Made by a program: the position numbers and the translations under genes. This document shows, piece by piece, positions 25,356 through 34,950 of a DNA stretch of 64,000 nt; the first letter of the stretch is position 1, and each line of letters begins with the position of its first letter. Origin of the DNA: Fasciolopsis buskii (taxonomy: Eukaryota; Platyhelminthes; Trematoda; Plagiorchiida; Fasciolidae); assembly GCA_008360955.1 (NCBI GenBank), contig LUCM01000091.1, forward strand, positions 124,892-188,891. The letters are read 5' to 3'. Below the pieces are notes generated by a model. That model saw only the letters and a list, made by a program, of their open reading frames with translations. It was not told where the DNA came from and searched no databases.

Positions 25356-25616
25356 GTGGTCATCATAAATGGTGCTGATGAAGTTTATTTTGCACTGAGA
25401 AATTGTGTGCGGGACGACGAAAATAGAGGAATAAATAGACTCGCAATACCTTATCAGCGGTTAACGGTAGGAGACCTGATTAAACGCCAAATAGTTTGCC
25501 ACTTTTTTGATAACCTTCCTAACTATGATGAGGAAGTCATTCGTGCAACCTTTACTTCATTTGCTTTGAAGAAAACTACGTTGACCGGCGTTATTAAACG
25601 GCGGCTTGATAAATAG
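25356..25616 (+). CDS. Unidentified 86-codon open frame, possibly transposon-associated
   Basis: The translation is charged, with a plausible helical composition and the C-terminal motif ATFTSFALKKTTLTGVIKRR. This faintly resembles the end of a small domain (DUF4806-like) that sometimes accompanies animal DNA transposons. The resemblance is weak and from memory. It lies on the same strand as the copy B transposase remnant, 3 kb downstream. It may equally be a chance frame. Confidence 0.2.
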   Translation: MVIINGADEVYFALRNCVRDDENRGINRLAIPYQRLTVGDLIKRQIVCHFFDNLPNYDEEVIRATFTSFALKKTTLTGVIKRRLDK

Positions 25617-25619
25617 GAT

Positions 25620-26890
25620 ATCAGCTTACGCATGTTTATTCTTTCCGCAATGCTTGAAACAACATAACTATGGCTGCACACGTAGTCTGTGCGTTTCACT
25701 TGTACTGCACATTTTGAAAGTTCTCGCATCCGATTTGGTTCGACCACTCTGAACTGTTCTGCCGTGGGTTGCCTACGCCTGCGTTGTCGTATAGGTGCTG
25801 TTCCGATACCACGATAAGTACAATACGTTGCTCGCATCTGGCTGATGGCTTAAACCTTCCCTATTCCGTTGAATGAGGGGACTTTATCAACCGCGGATTC
25901 AGAAGCCCAAAGAAGGCAACTTCGAGGCAGCATTTCGGTCACATTCGAAGTGGCAGCCAAAACAGGTGGCATACCTGAGACTGGTCGTAATCCGAGTAGT
26001 TATATGTTCACCGAATTATATATCTTGGTCAAAATTTCCGTTGAAATAAATGCTAGAACTTTGTTGCTATTTGCATGTTTCTCGGCGCCCTGGTTCTGGC
26101 CGCAAAATTTTGTGTGGGTTAGCAATCCACATTGGTATTTAGCGGGGGTTAGAAAAACCAGCACTTCCCCTGGGCAATAAAAATGACTACTATCGGACTG
26201 GAATCTACGATGCTCGCAGCCCTGCTGAAGACGTACTAATTCGCACGATCAGACTGTCCTGCCACCCGCACCTTACTCGATATAAGCGAGCGTAGGAAGG
26301 CGAGAGGAAAATCCTCAGCACCGTAAGCCACAGAATTTTCGGTATGTTCGGCGGGGATGCACGAAGTGGTTTGAAGTTTGATAAGGTGACGAAAAATTGG
26401 GGACACAGGGAAGCGGTAGAGCACGGGTCTGTGAGGAGGGCCTGAAGGCAGTTGGAAGACTAATATTAGCGAAGGTTCGTTATCTGGGGAGGCTCGCAGC
26501 CCGCAAGTCCAAACTGATGGTAGAGCTAGTAGAAGGCGGCAGATAAACTGAAACTGATGGAGAGAGGTGGTGAATACAAAGGGCGTTACGGCTTCTTGAA
26601 CTGGAGATCTGTACGCAAGAGAGGGAAATCAGTTCCATTAAGATCCTTCAGTCTGCCTCTCAAATCAAAGAGCAAACGGAAGAAGGAACAGCGATTTCTT
26701 GTATTGGGATAAATGTGGTATCCGTAATAGCAAAACGAGGTAGATTTAATATACAATTCCCACTTGACAATGATTCGTATCAGGAAGGCTGCAAACGCCG
26801 GAAAACCAGAGAGGTTAACCAAATTTTCCAACTTGAAATGCAAACCACCGGAAGACAGTGTAACGAACAGCTAGATGCTAAACCTGGCCG
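25620..26890. other. No recognisable gene
   Basis: Short overlapping frames on both strands without identifiable domains. A purine-rich patch lies around 26.43-26.58 kb. Nothing else could be supported. Confidence 0.4.
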
Positions 26891-26892
26891 TT

Positions 26893-26960
26893 ACCAAGCC
26901 GATAAGGTCACGGCATTTGGACATGAAGGTCGCATGTTCGAATTCTCTCATTGCCTGTCA
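26893..26960 (+). repeat. Possible tRNA-like repeat head (SINE family 2), weak
   Basis: GACATGAAGGTCGCATGTTCGAATTCTC resembles, in two parts, the pre-B-box and B-box region of the 3.3-kb copy (ACCTGAAGATCACGGGTTCG, then AATCC). The A-box is not clear and no body can be delimited. It may be a third, more decayed member of that family. Confidence 0.3.
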
Positions 26961-27404
26961 AATTTCCTATCTTCCAGCCCCTTTTTTGCAGCGGCTCCCT
27001 TTTCCGAAAAATGATATACATTGTTATTTCAATAATAAAGGAAAGAAAAGGTGAAAAAAGCAAACAAGAATACCAAGGCCAAAAATGGTCATCCCCTACC
27101 GCGGAAAAAATGTGTATAGAAATAGTAAAACGAATGTAAAAATAAACAAGGGGAGGGGTCGATTTCCCCGCTGACTGTTTGTTTTCTTTTAACGGATGCG
27201 GTCTGCACTGGTCGTCTGTTAAGATGCAGTTATGCCCGGGTCAGAAGGGTAGTAGTGATATCATCGTGGACGATCGGACCATCTTCGGGGGAATAGGTTT
27301 ATATCCATTGTGTTGACGCCAGGATTTTCGGCAAATTGAACGCACTTAACGGTATTTCGAGAGTAACCTTTGTGACAATGTTCACCGGGGAGTCCGCTTA
27401 GCTT
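26961..27404. other. No gene; expected site of the gypsy 3' LTR but none recognised
   Basis: An A-rich stretch (27.01-27.15 kb) precedes sequence lying directly past the integrase end of the minus-strand gypsy element. I compared it by eye with 31.12-31.58 kb, beyond the gag end, and found no shared long terminal repeat. Terminal repeats are therefore lost, truncated or too diverged to see. Confidence 0.4.
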
Positions 27405-27809
27405 TTACTGGTTTGGTTTTGTATTTGATTCAAGTTCTAGCTGCAACGGCGATCTCATGCAACCGAGATCCTTTTTGGGCTGAATGACTCCCTCCGTCCA
27501 GCCTGGATGACCGGGTCTGTAATCTCTGACATATACCAGTGAACTTTCGGCCAGGTCTACTTTCGGCATGCTGCAATAATTTGGCAAACTGGGCAATAAG
27601 ACATTGTGGATTGTTTTCAACTTCCGGCCCATCAGCACTTCTGCTAGGGTTTGAAGTTGTCCGGTACACCAACGGAACTTGTTGCAGGACCTCTTGCATC
27701 GTTCCCTCTCCTCGTGATTTGAGTAAGGCTCGTTTGAAAGTGTCGACGAATCTCTCTGCCTGGCCATTTGACTGAGGATGGTAGGGCGGTGAGATTGTGT
27801 GCTACACAT
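27405..27809 (-). pseudogene. Gypsy integrase C-terminal fragment
   Basis: This minus-strand frame continues the integrase. It contains QRDSSTLSNE (compare the usual 'ERFVQTLK' region), the LAEVLMGRKLKTIHN block seen at the end of gypsy integrase cores, and a VYVRDYRPGHPGWTEGVI block. The last is typical of the C-terminal domain that follows the core. It ends at a stop near 27.4 kb with no recognisable terminal repeat beyond. Confidence 0.75.
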
Positions 27810-27866
27810 GATTTTGTTGTCATGGAAAGGCGTGCAGGTGAGCTGAGATCCATTGATTGATACTAT

Positions 27867-28400
27867 TTACTCGGGCACATCGTATTGTGAAAACGAGCGT
27901 CGTAAAGCCGTAATGGTGCCGGAGGGTGGGGTAGGGTTTGTTGGAATTGCTTTTGGCCATCTTGATAAGGCATCGACGAGTGGCGAATAATGAATATATT
28001 TAATGGGCCTAGCAAAATCGGGGTGTAGCCTGGACCACGGGTGGTGGTGGGTCAGCCATGATACAGTCGTCTGCTTTGGTAGCACTTCGGCCACTTCCTG
28101 GCACTTTGAGAATTCGTGCACCGTGCTTATTATGTCCTCATCCATTCTTAGCCAGTGGGCATGGCTGCGGGCAATGGCCTTCATCCTGTTTACACGTGGA
28201 TGACCAGTATGGAACTGCTGCAAGAGTCTCGGTTGCAGTGTCCGGGGCACGACTGTCCGGTGAGACCTCATTAAGCAGCCTTGAACAACAGAGAGTGATT
28301 CACGTCTTTGGTATAGATGCAATAATTCACCGCTTAATTGATCATGAGGCCAGAATAGTCGAGCGAATTTTATTGCTTGCCGTATGATGGGGTCATGAGA
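27867..28400 (-). pseudogene. Gypsy integrase zinc finger and core start
   Basis: This lies in the downstream half of a 250-codon frame. It has the His-His-Cys-Cys finger of retroelement integrases in degraded form: HTGHPRVNRMKAIARSHAHW, then EFSKCQE. The CxxC pair is reduced to FSKC, so one zinc ligand has become phenylalanine. The core start WSRLHPDFARPI follows, matching the usual W-x-R-L-H-x-D-x-A-G-P-I block with the first catalytic aspartate retained. A frame change precedes the C-terminal portion. Confidence 0.8.
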
Positions 28401-28960
28401 CGCAGACCGACGGACCTCAGCTGACGTAACTAGTGTTGCGTGGGCAGCTTCAGAAAACTTATCGGTAGCGGCCTGCCCCGCTGAACCAGCGTCTATGATG
28501 CTGTTTTCGTCGTCCGTTAGGTGGCAGTTAATGAGGCTAGAAAGCCCATCCGCTCGGCCAAAATCTGTGGTTTTTAGAACTCCACGCCAAAGTCGTATCC
28601 AAATACGATGGTTGCCCACCTCTGTAAGCGACTAGCGGCGAATGTCAGGATGCCCCTCTTTAATCAGAAAATGGATAGGAGCGGCTTGTGGCCCGTTAGT
28701 AGGGTGAATCGTCGGCCGTGGAGGAAGAACTTATGAAACAATTATACCGCGAACACTAGCGCGAGCGGTTTTTCTCAATTTGACCGTTGTTCCTCTCTGT
28801 TAAAGTCAACGTTCGAGGCGCCTATGCCATAGCCTTCTGAACTCCGTTGGGATAATTGTGAGAAGTTACCACTCCAATTCCATAGTTTGATGCGTTACCA
28901 CCTAAAATTACCCGAGGGTTGAGGTTGCAGTGATTCAAAAGTAGACCCGATGCCAACGTC
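28400..28960 (-). pseudogene. Gypsy RNase H region, catalytic residue lost
   Basis: The start of the RNase H domain reads PRVILGGNASNYGIGVVTSH in minus sense. The family consensus has an aspartate in the DAS(N)YG(I/V)G block; here it is asparagine (NAS), which would remove the first catalytic acid. The rest of the domain runs through several stops before the integrase region. The tail, including a TDFGRADGLSSL block, lies in the next open frame near 28.55 kb. Confidence 0.7.
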
Positions 28961-29860
28961 GTTTTCATTTCCTCGAAGGCCAATTGACACTGCTGTGACC
29001 GGCACCAGGTTTGTCCTTTTTGTAGCAGCCGGTTGAGTGGAATGCGTGCGTGACGGAGGTCCAGGAGAGAGGCGCTGTAATAGCTGATTAAGCCAATAAA
29101 TGCCAGGAGAAACGAGATGTCCTTTGGAGCGGGAATTTGCCGAACTGCTTTGACATTCTCTGGGTCAGGGTGATGGCCGTCCGTGTCGAAGATGAATCAC
29201 AGTTAACTGATTCTATTCATGAGAAAATTACACTTGTCTCTCCTCAGCCTTAGACCAAATTCGTTTATGCGTTGAAGGACTGTTTTTAGGTGGCCTCACA
29301 AGCTATCTGCCAAGTTTCCCGTAAAAATGATGTCGTCCAGATATGCGGACACTCTCGGCAAGCCCAACGGCATAGTGTTCATCACACGTTGAAAGATAGC
29401 CGGAGCCGTCTTTATGCCAATTGGTAACCGGGTGTATTGATACAGGTTACAATGCGTGTCAATTGTCAGCGGCTGTCGTAATTCAGGAGCCACTTCTATC
29501 TGGACCTAGATTTTGGCTAGATCCATCTTTGCAAAGCAGGTGCTGCCATTGAGATTGATGAAGGTCTTCTAGGATTGGTAGAGGATAGCAATCGCTAGTG
29601 CAGCGATCATTCCTGTGGAACAGTCAGCACAAAGTCATTTACTGGCATTTGCTTTCCTCACGACAACAATGGGTGCCGCCCATTCGGAAAGTGTTACGGG
29701 GACTAAGATCACCAGGTCCTCCAGACACCTTAGCTCTTGGTCTAAAAGGGGCAGGGCTGCATACGGCTCTGGTAAAACAGGCTGACCGCCTATTTTCAGT
29801 TGAAGAGCGGCCTGGAACTAGGTGCAGCCACCAGTTCCTTCCAAAAAACCTGAGGTGAAC
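28930..29860 (-). pseudogene. Gypsy reverse transcriptase, broken
   Basis: The clearest frame (29296-29493) contains YTRLPIGIKTAPAIFQRVMN and then AYLDDIIFTG, the conserved fingers/palm blocks of Ty3/gypsy reverse transcriptase. The YxDD catalytic motif is intact as YLDD near 29332-29346. Upstream, PLPILEDL and a following block in another frame mark the start of the domain. Downstream, RINEFGLRLRRDKCNF and the thumb/connection block VKAVRQIPAPKDISF continue after frame changes. Stops interrupt the domain at least twice. Confidence 0.85.
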
Positions 29861-29977
29861 AGTTTTACTAGTGTCTCTGCCTACTATTGTGACTTCTGAA
29901 CGTCGTTGCAGAATGTGTTATTTGGCAGGTTGCTGAGGCCCAATTCCTCCGGCCAGTCAGTGCCAGGCAGTTTATTA

Positions 29978-30505
29978 TCAGATTTTGCCGCAGCACATCG
30001 CCGATATTAGTTTGTCGCTGTATTTGACAGCGCACTGGCGCTGTCCGACTAACTCCAAATCACCACCACAGGCACTTGTAGCCGCGATTGACGTGGGTTG
30101 GGTAGGCGATTGACCGATTTCCTGACAGGTTGAATTGGATAGGACTGATATGTCTGACGCAGTGTCCAGTTGAAGGCGGACTGGGTGGTTGTTTATGCCA
30201 ATTGTGGCAAACTTTCTGCGGTACTTGGTGTTTAACCAAAAGACAGCCACAAGGCCGATTGAGCGAATGCTCGCGCGGTCGTTAGCCAGCTTCGGCTTGC
30301 CTGGGCTGAAACAAGCTGGTCGTGAAAATCTTTTGGTGTGGCAGAAACCTCCCTTGTGGCACATACGACGACAGTGTTTGCACTCACGGGTGCAAAACAG
30401 ACAGAATTTGTGAAAATGCCAGGTTGCACAGTACCTGCAAAATAAGGGGGCTTGGGAGACTTGAATTGTACACGTGTATGCGCGACTTCCTCGATTTAAC
30501 AGCAT
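29978..30505 (-). pseudogene. Gypsy zinc knuckle and aspartic protease frame
   Basis: This 175-codon frame contains a cysteine/histidine cluster with CHKGGFCHTK (around residues 50-59), typical of a Gag zinc knuckle or a related C/H motif. Downstream is a retroviral-type aspartic protease active site, LQLDTASDISVLSN (around residues 112-125). The usual catalytic triplet DTG/DTA is present as DTA, so this residue set is intact here. The protease would cut the polyprotein. The frame ends before the reverse transcriptase, where the reading phase changes. Confidence 0.75.
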
Positions 30506-30665
30506 TCACACTGTTGTACGACCTTTCATGTCGTTGAATTACAGCCGCGGCATGTTACAGATTAGATAAATGTTCACATTCGTCTACTAGTTGTTTCAAA
30601 ATTGTTTCTGATTGCTGTTCAATTTTGGCTAAAAGATGGGTGCGTCATTCTGAGTGGCTTGGGGA

Positions 30666-31118
30666 CTAAAGCCCACAAGAGAAAATCAGACACCGGAATT
30701 GGCCTCCTGTCAATGCACCCAGTTTGGACCTGCCACACTCGTGGTTAACAATTCCTGCGTATGTTACCAGGTCGTCCACGTCCCCTTTGACGAGCTTCAG
30801 ACATCGATCTCGTGTGTTGAACAGGGAAGATGGCTCACCGAAAATGTTCTTTGGAGTCTGGACAGCCTGGTCAAGTGTGCAGCTTGATGGTTCATCCGGC
30901 AAGATGAAGTTACTGTACGGCTTGTGTTCTGCAGAACCTTGTTTTTGCAGGAATAATCCCAGTTTGGTTTTGTCGTTCTTATCCGCTAGATCACTATTGA
31001 GCACTTCCTCGTAGCGTTTCAACCAGAATTCAAAAGTAATGCCGCACTGTGGATCTCGTAGAAAGTCGGTCACTGAGCGATCTGATAAAATTTTAGGGCT
31101 TCCAGCTGTGGTGGTCAT
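30666..31118 (-). pseudogene. Gypsy gag-like open frame
   Basis: A 150-codon frame at the 5' end of the minus-strand element. The motif WLKRYEEVLNSDLADKNDKT (residues about 33-52), followed by KLGLFLQKQG, fits the Gag polyprotein start of flatworm and invertebrate gypsy elements (capsid-type, helix-rich). There is no hydrophobic signal. In the element's own sense it lies 160 nt upstream of the zinc-knuckle/protease frame. Gag would form the particle that packages the element RNA; this copy is truncated. Confidence 0.6.
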
Positions 31119-31578
31119 ATTCCGAATCCGTTATTGAAGAGCCTCCAACAGCTTCAGCTGGGTATGGAGCAATTTTTAATGTCCACGTTCATTGTAGTCA
31201 TTGCCTTATTGCGCTGAATTCGAATATTCCATCGCCAGATTTGTTATGTTGCCGAGTTTGGTTGGTCTATGCATACACTGAAGCACAAGACGCAAGCACT
31301 AGTGTCGCAAGATAGCACGGGAGCACACAGTCTGTGGTCTAGTAGGACACGAACACGAATTGAGGATGGGAGATACAATATTTCGGGCTCAAGTTTTAAA
31401 GCCCCGTATTCGCACAGCGAATGGAACGGAACTGCCGGTTCCTTGAACGATCAGCCATACAGGGCAGAAAAGCAACGCGGAATACTAACAGCTAGCTCAG
31501 CCTGTCAGCGGCAGAGAGAAGACAAACACAAGATACTTTCGCGTTTATCGGTGACCGCCAATACAGGTCAGAATTCAA
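31119..31578. other. Short spacer between head-to-head gypsy and BEL elements
   Basis: These 460 nt must contain whatever remains of the 5' noncoding ends of two divergently oriented LTR elements. I see no matching pair of terminal repeats and no clear tRNA-complementary primer-binding site. The room is too small for two complete LTRs plus leaders of usual size, so at least one element is truncated here. Confidence 0.45.
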
Positions 31579-32350
31579 GTGAGCTCTATCGTTTATATAG
31601 TTTTGTTGGGTGGCTTCGGTAAACACGTAGAATTGCCAGTCAAAGAACGGGTTTTTAACGAATATTTTCGCGGACATGCAAAAGCTTTCAACCGTGCAAA
31701 TACTGGGAAAAAGGCATGTTCTATTGGAAAACTAATAACAGAACTAAAATCTGCTGCACCAAAAACCATAGAACCATTATCGACCATAACAGCAAACGAG
31801 CAATTCCAATGGAATGCTAGAAAATTAGAACCCGCCACCTCCGCCCTAAAGGTGGAAACGGACATTATTACCAGTAAAAACGTGACGCTGGGTATGGATT
31901 TGCCCCTCTTTGGGTCCCCGCAATTCAACGGGTTCCCTATCCTGTATTTAAAGTACTTTAGGAAATTTCAAACCTTTGTAAGGGAAAACGCTTACGATGA
32001 TGGTCATTGTCTACCACGCCTCCTGCAACTTTTCAAGCGAAGGGCGAGTGGGCAACAGGAGACTGCTTTGTGGACCCAGCTGGAGTAGAGTATGAAAGGA
32101 CGAGTGAAAGTTTGATAAATCCTATGGAGCCCATGCACAAAACCGCCCGGTCGCCGCTGAACCAGTTGCTTGAGCTCCTCAATTCTGGTTTGCTAGAAGC
32201 AGATGCACTCTCCGGCTCAGCAGTGATTGTGGAAAGCTGGTAGATTGTCTTAGAGCAGATGGATTACATGGCCGATTTTAATTCGCTTGCCCCATTCGTC
32301 CAGGCTGTGAGGCAATTGCGTTATCCCTTGTAAGCGAATTAAGGCGCGGA
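31579..32350 (+). pseudogene. BEL/Pao gag-like region
   Basis: A 169-codon frame (31579-32088) is followed, after a frameshift, by a second frame to about 32.24 kb and a third near 32.26-32.33 kb. The block LPLFGSPQFNGFPILYLKYF corresponds to the 'LPxFxGNPxEYxxFxxxF' start of the gag-associated domain (DUF1759-like). ENAYDDGHCLPRLLQL and DPAGVEYERTSESL follow as expected, as does MDYMADFNSLAPFVQAVRQL. These lie in the order known for BEL gag. The N-terminal 100 residues are not conserved in a way I can recognise. Confidence 0.72.
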
Positions 32351-32898
32351 AGAAAATCCACCAGTAGAGAACAAGAGGGAACCGAGGTTTTGAGATCTGG
32401 CTGAGTTGGTACCATCAGCAGCCAGAAAAACTCGAATTATTTTTGTACAGTTGGCATGAAAGAGCATTGCAAACTTCGAAGTTAGTGGGGACTCTCAAGG
32501 GAGAAACATCCATCACTTTTGCCCGCCCCATAATGTAAACTTTATAAAGTAAGGCATCTAAGAACAATTTCTGCAGCGCTTATGGTTTACTAAAAACGGC
32601 GTCCCCTAGCCCTGGAAAATCCGGTTCGATGGGAATGATCCCGAAAGCTCGTTTCACGCCTTGTATGCCCATGGGTCAGTCCCTGGACATGAGGTTGCAA
32701 TTACAGAACTTGATACAACGTAGCACGCAGTGGCGGCCGCAATCATCAGGTGCTGTGCATGATCGTTCTTGGACCCCATTCGCAGACAGAGTTGATCAGA
32801 ATAGAGAAGTTTGCATAAACTAAATCGAATGGTTCCGGCCTCACTCGGGGTGCAGCCTGTCAAACCCAGATCCGGGATGTCAAGAGGTGATAGGCTGC

Positions 32899-33290
32899 AC
32901 ATTTTTGGATAACGAGTCTGACATTACTCTCATTAGACCTAACACACCAGCGCGTTTGAGCCTAAGACAGCGAAGCCAAACTTTGCCAATAAAGATGGTC
33001 AGCAGGGCCCCAAACGTCAACACGGTGAGTGGTGGATTTACTTGTTTACAATGAACGAGACAGTCGGTAGGCATTGAAACTGCCGTCGTTGTCGGAAAGT
33101 CGCGATAATGAAGTCAGTCATAAAGGTGTCCTGGAGAATAAAGAGCCGGCCTCACTTAACTGACACTCTGAATGAAAAAAGCAAAAAGTTCTATTTTTTA
33201 TCGTACATGATATCTCGGAGGCGCATTCGGTTCTGGAACAGACGCCAGGTGGCTGAAGTTATTGTCACGTCCAGCGCACCGTGCAGAGGT
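32899..33290 (+). pseudogene. BEL/Pao A17-type aspartic protease region
   Basis: TFLDNESDITLIRPNT begins at about 32899. This is the retropepsin-like active-site block of peptidase A17, where the usual D-x-G-S-D is D-N-E-S-D, so the glycine has become glutamate. The frame runs on to an internal stop near 33.05 kb. In another frame, HDISEAHSVLEQTPGG (about 33.21-33.25 kb) matches the conserved 'GxDxPxAHxxLexRxG' block near the end of this domain. The region between 32.35 and 32.9 kb is not recognisable. Confidence 0.7.
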
Positions 33291-33489
33291 GAATGATACC
33301 CGGCCTCTTCAGCTACGCTAGGTTGGCTAACTGCTTATTCACCGGGTATGTTAGGTTAACAGGACAACAAGAAGGGTCGTACAAAATAGAGTTCCCAGAC
33401 TTTCGGTTATTACATAAGAAGTACTTTGTGGAGGATGCGAATTTCTTTCCGTGGTCGACTCAAGTGCTCATTTTTTGACGTCCTCTTCG

Positions 33490-34480
33490 CAGTTTTGCTG
33501 CCATGGTGTGGAGAACTACAATGGGGCTCGGCAAACATGAGTTCGTACTTGCGAGATTCCACCGTTTTCAGCGTATTTTGGCAAGGGATGAGAACGTGGG
33601 CATAAGTTACGCGCAACCCGTGGAAACGACTGGCAAATAAGGATGCGCTAAATCAGTACCCTCACATCGCCTAGGGCAGGACTGTCCAGTCCAGTGGTAT
33701 CTGCCTTACCACTCATTCTGTACCCCAGAACTGGCTAAAGTCCCGGAACGTGTTACCAAACAAAGTGGGAGGTCCAAAAATACGTGCTTAACAAGGGTTT
33801 AGATAAGGCGGAGAATCTAGCCTTGATTCTATGGCGGTTTCGCAAGGAACAAATCTCTGTCAGCTAATGTTGCAATTAAATGCAGGTGAGGATGATTGAA
33901 AGCGACATGAGATTGTCCGGTGTATATGATGGCTACAAGGAGACCTGTCAATGAAACTGCACAAGTACGAAATGCCCGTACGCCCGCCTGGGGGGCTCTA
34001 TCCTCTTCGTGCCGACCATGCTTCTCTCACTAGCGGCGATAGATCAGTGCCAGAGGCGACAAGGATCAGTTTAGTAGTTGACGACTGCTTAACGTCTTTC
34101 TTCGCCAACGTCAATGTGGTGACGCTTGCGAGGGACATCGGCGAAGTACTGGCTCAGGGAGTATTTTTCTTTGGATGGTAAGCCCCAGTCAGCAAAAAGT
34201 GTCAGCAAAAATTTTGAACGGGGACTTTAAAGCTACTGCAGTGCCACCCGTTCCGGCTGAGGCGGATTTGCGAAAGGCATTAGGGTTATCATGGGACATA
34301 ATCAGTCAGGATTCACCCCCTCCTTATTTCTAGCCACTGGATAATTCGATTGCCAGACAAGATACTCTATCGAACGTGCCCTCTCTGTTTAATCTACTAG
34401 GGTTGGTTGCCCCGTTGTGCCTCTCCGCGGGGCCATGGCTTCAAAAATTATGTAAGTGCGACCTGGGTTAGGACAACATC
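33490..34480 (+). pseudogene. BEL/Pao reverse transcriptase, broken
   Basis: The blocks seen in order are: LARFHRFQRILARDENVGIS then YAQPVE (about 33.55-33.63 kb), SHRLGQDCPVQWYLPYHS (about 33.66-33.71), VDDCLTSFFANVNVVTLARD (about 34.08-34.13), ADLRKALGLSWD (about 34.26) and LFNLLGLVAPLCLSAG (about 34.39-34.43). These are the BEL-specific blocks flanking the catalytic YVDD. Here the tyrosine is valine (VVDD, near 34074-34085). Frame changes occur between nearly every block, and the fingers region between 33.72 and 33.95 kb is heavily decayed. Confidence 0.8.
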
Positions 34481-34589
34481 TAAACCAGCTAGATATTACT
34501 GCTTGGGAGGACTAGGTCAAGCTCACAGAGAATGTGGGGATGGTTAAGGTATTGGGAAGTCATTTAAGGAAAAAGACATTGTTGGATCC

Positions 34590-34950
34590 ACGTAGGTGCA
34601 CCTGTTTTGTGATGCATCAGAGAAAAGATAAGGCGCCGTGGCATGCACTTGGCGAATGACTGTTAGCAAACTACCAGCGCCCCGTTATTGTAAGACTGTG
34701 GTGGCGCTAATTAAACCGCATCTTGGCTAGATCTCCGGGTACCCGTCCTATTTGTCATGTCTAGAGAGTTTGTATTTGGGGCTCTACGCGGTATCGTGGG
34801 AAGCGTCTGACACTTGACAGACTCAGCCACTGTTCTTTATCACACAATTCATCGCCGCGTTTTGGTGTCTTTGTTACCAACCGACTTCGGATTACTCAAC
34901 AGTATACCACAGCATCACATTAGATGCCTGGAAATCGGTATCCCTGACCT
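34590..34950 (+). pseudogene. BEL/Pao RNase H region
   Basis: LFCDASEK at about 34.60 kb is the first catalytic block of the BEL RNase H domain. Near 34.86-34.91 kb, FGVFVTNRLRITQQYTTASH matches the 'FxxFVANRLxxIxxxTxxxxW' block that follows the domain. The sequence between them has several stops. No integrase blocks were recognised downstream. Confidence 0.65.

Larger units (their letters stand above)
27405..31118 (-). mobile_element. Decayed Ty3/gypsy LTR retrotransposon (internal region)
   Basis: Reading the minus strand from 31.12 to 27.40 kb gives the complete domain order of a Ty3/gypsy internal region: gag, zinc knuckle, aspartic protease, reverse transcriptase, RNase H, integrase zinc finger, integrase core and C-terminal part. 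The protein-coding stretch is about 3.7 kb, slightly short for the family, and is broken by several stops and frame changes. Terminal repeats and a primer-binding site could not be identified. It lies head-to-head with the plus-strand BEL/Pao element that begins near 31.58 kb. The copy is not functional. Confidence 0.88.
31579..34950 (+). mobile_element. Decayed BEL/Pao LTR retrotransposon (internal region)
   Basis: In order on the plus strand I see a BEL/Pao-type gag, an A17-type protease, a BEL reverse transcriptase and an RNase H with an 'FCDASEK' block. Recognition rests on family-specific blocks, not on the generic YxDD alone. Each domain sits in a different frame, with many stops, so the copy is inactive. 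Integrase and terminal repeats were not identified. The element starts 460 nt from the 5' end of the minus-strand gypsy element. Confidence 0.82.

Noticed and set aside
31593..31928. 111-codon minus-strand frame
   Set aside because: It is antisense to the BEL gag-like frame, which has family-specific blocks.
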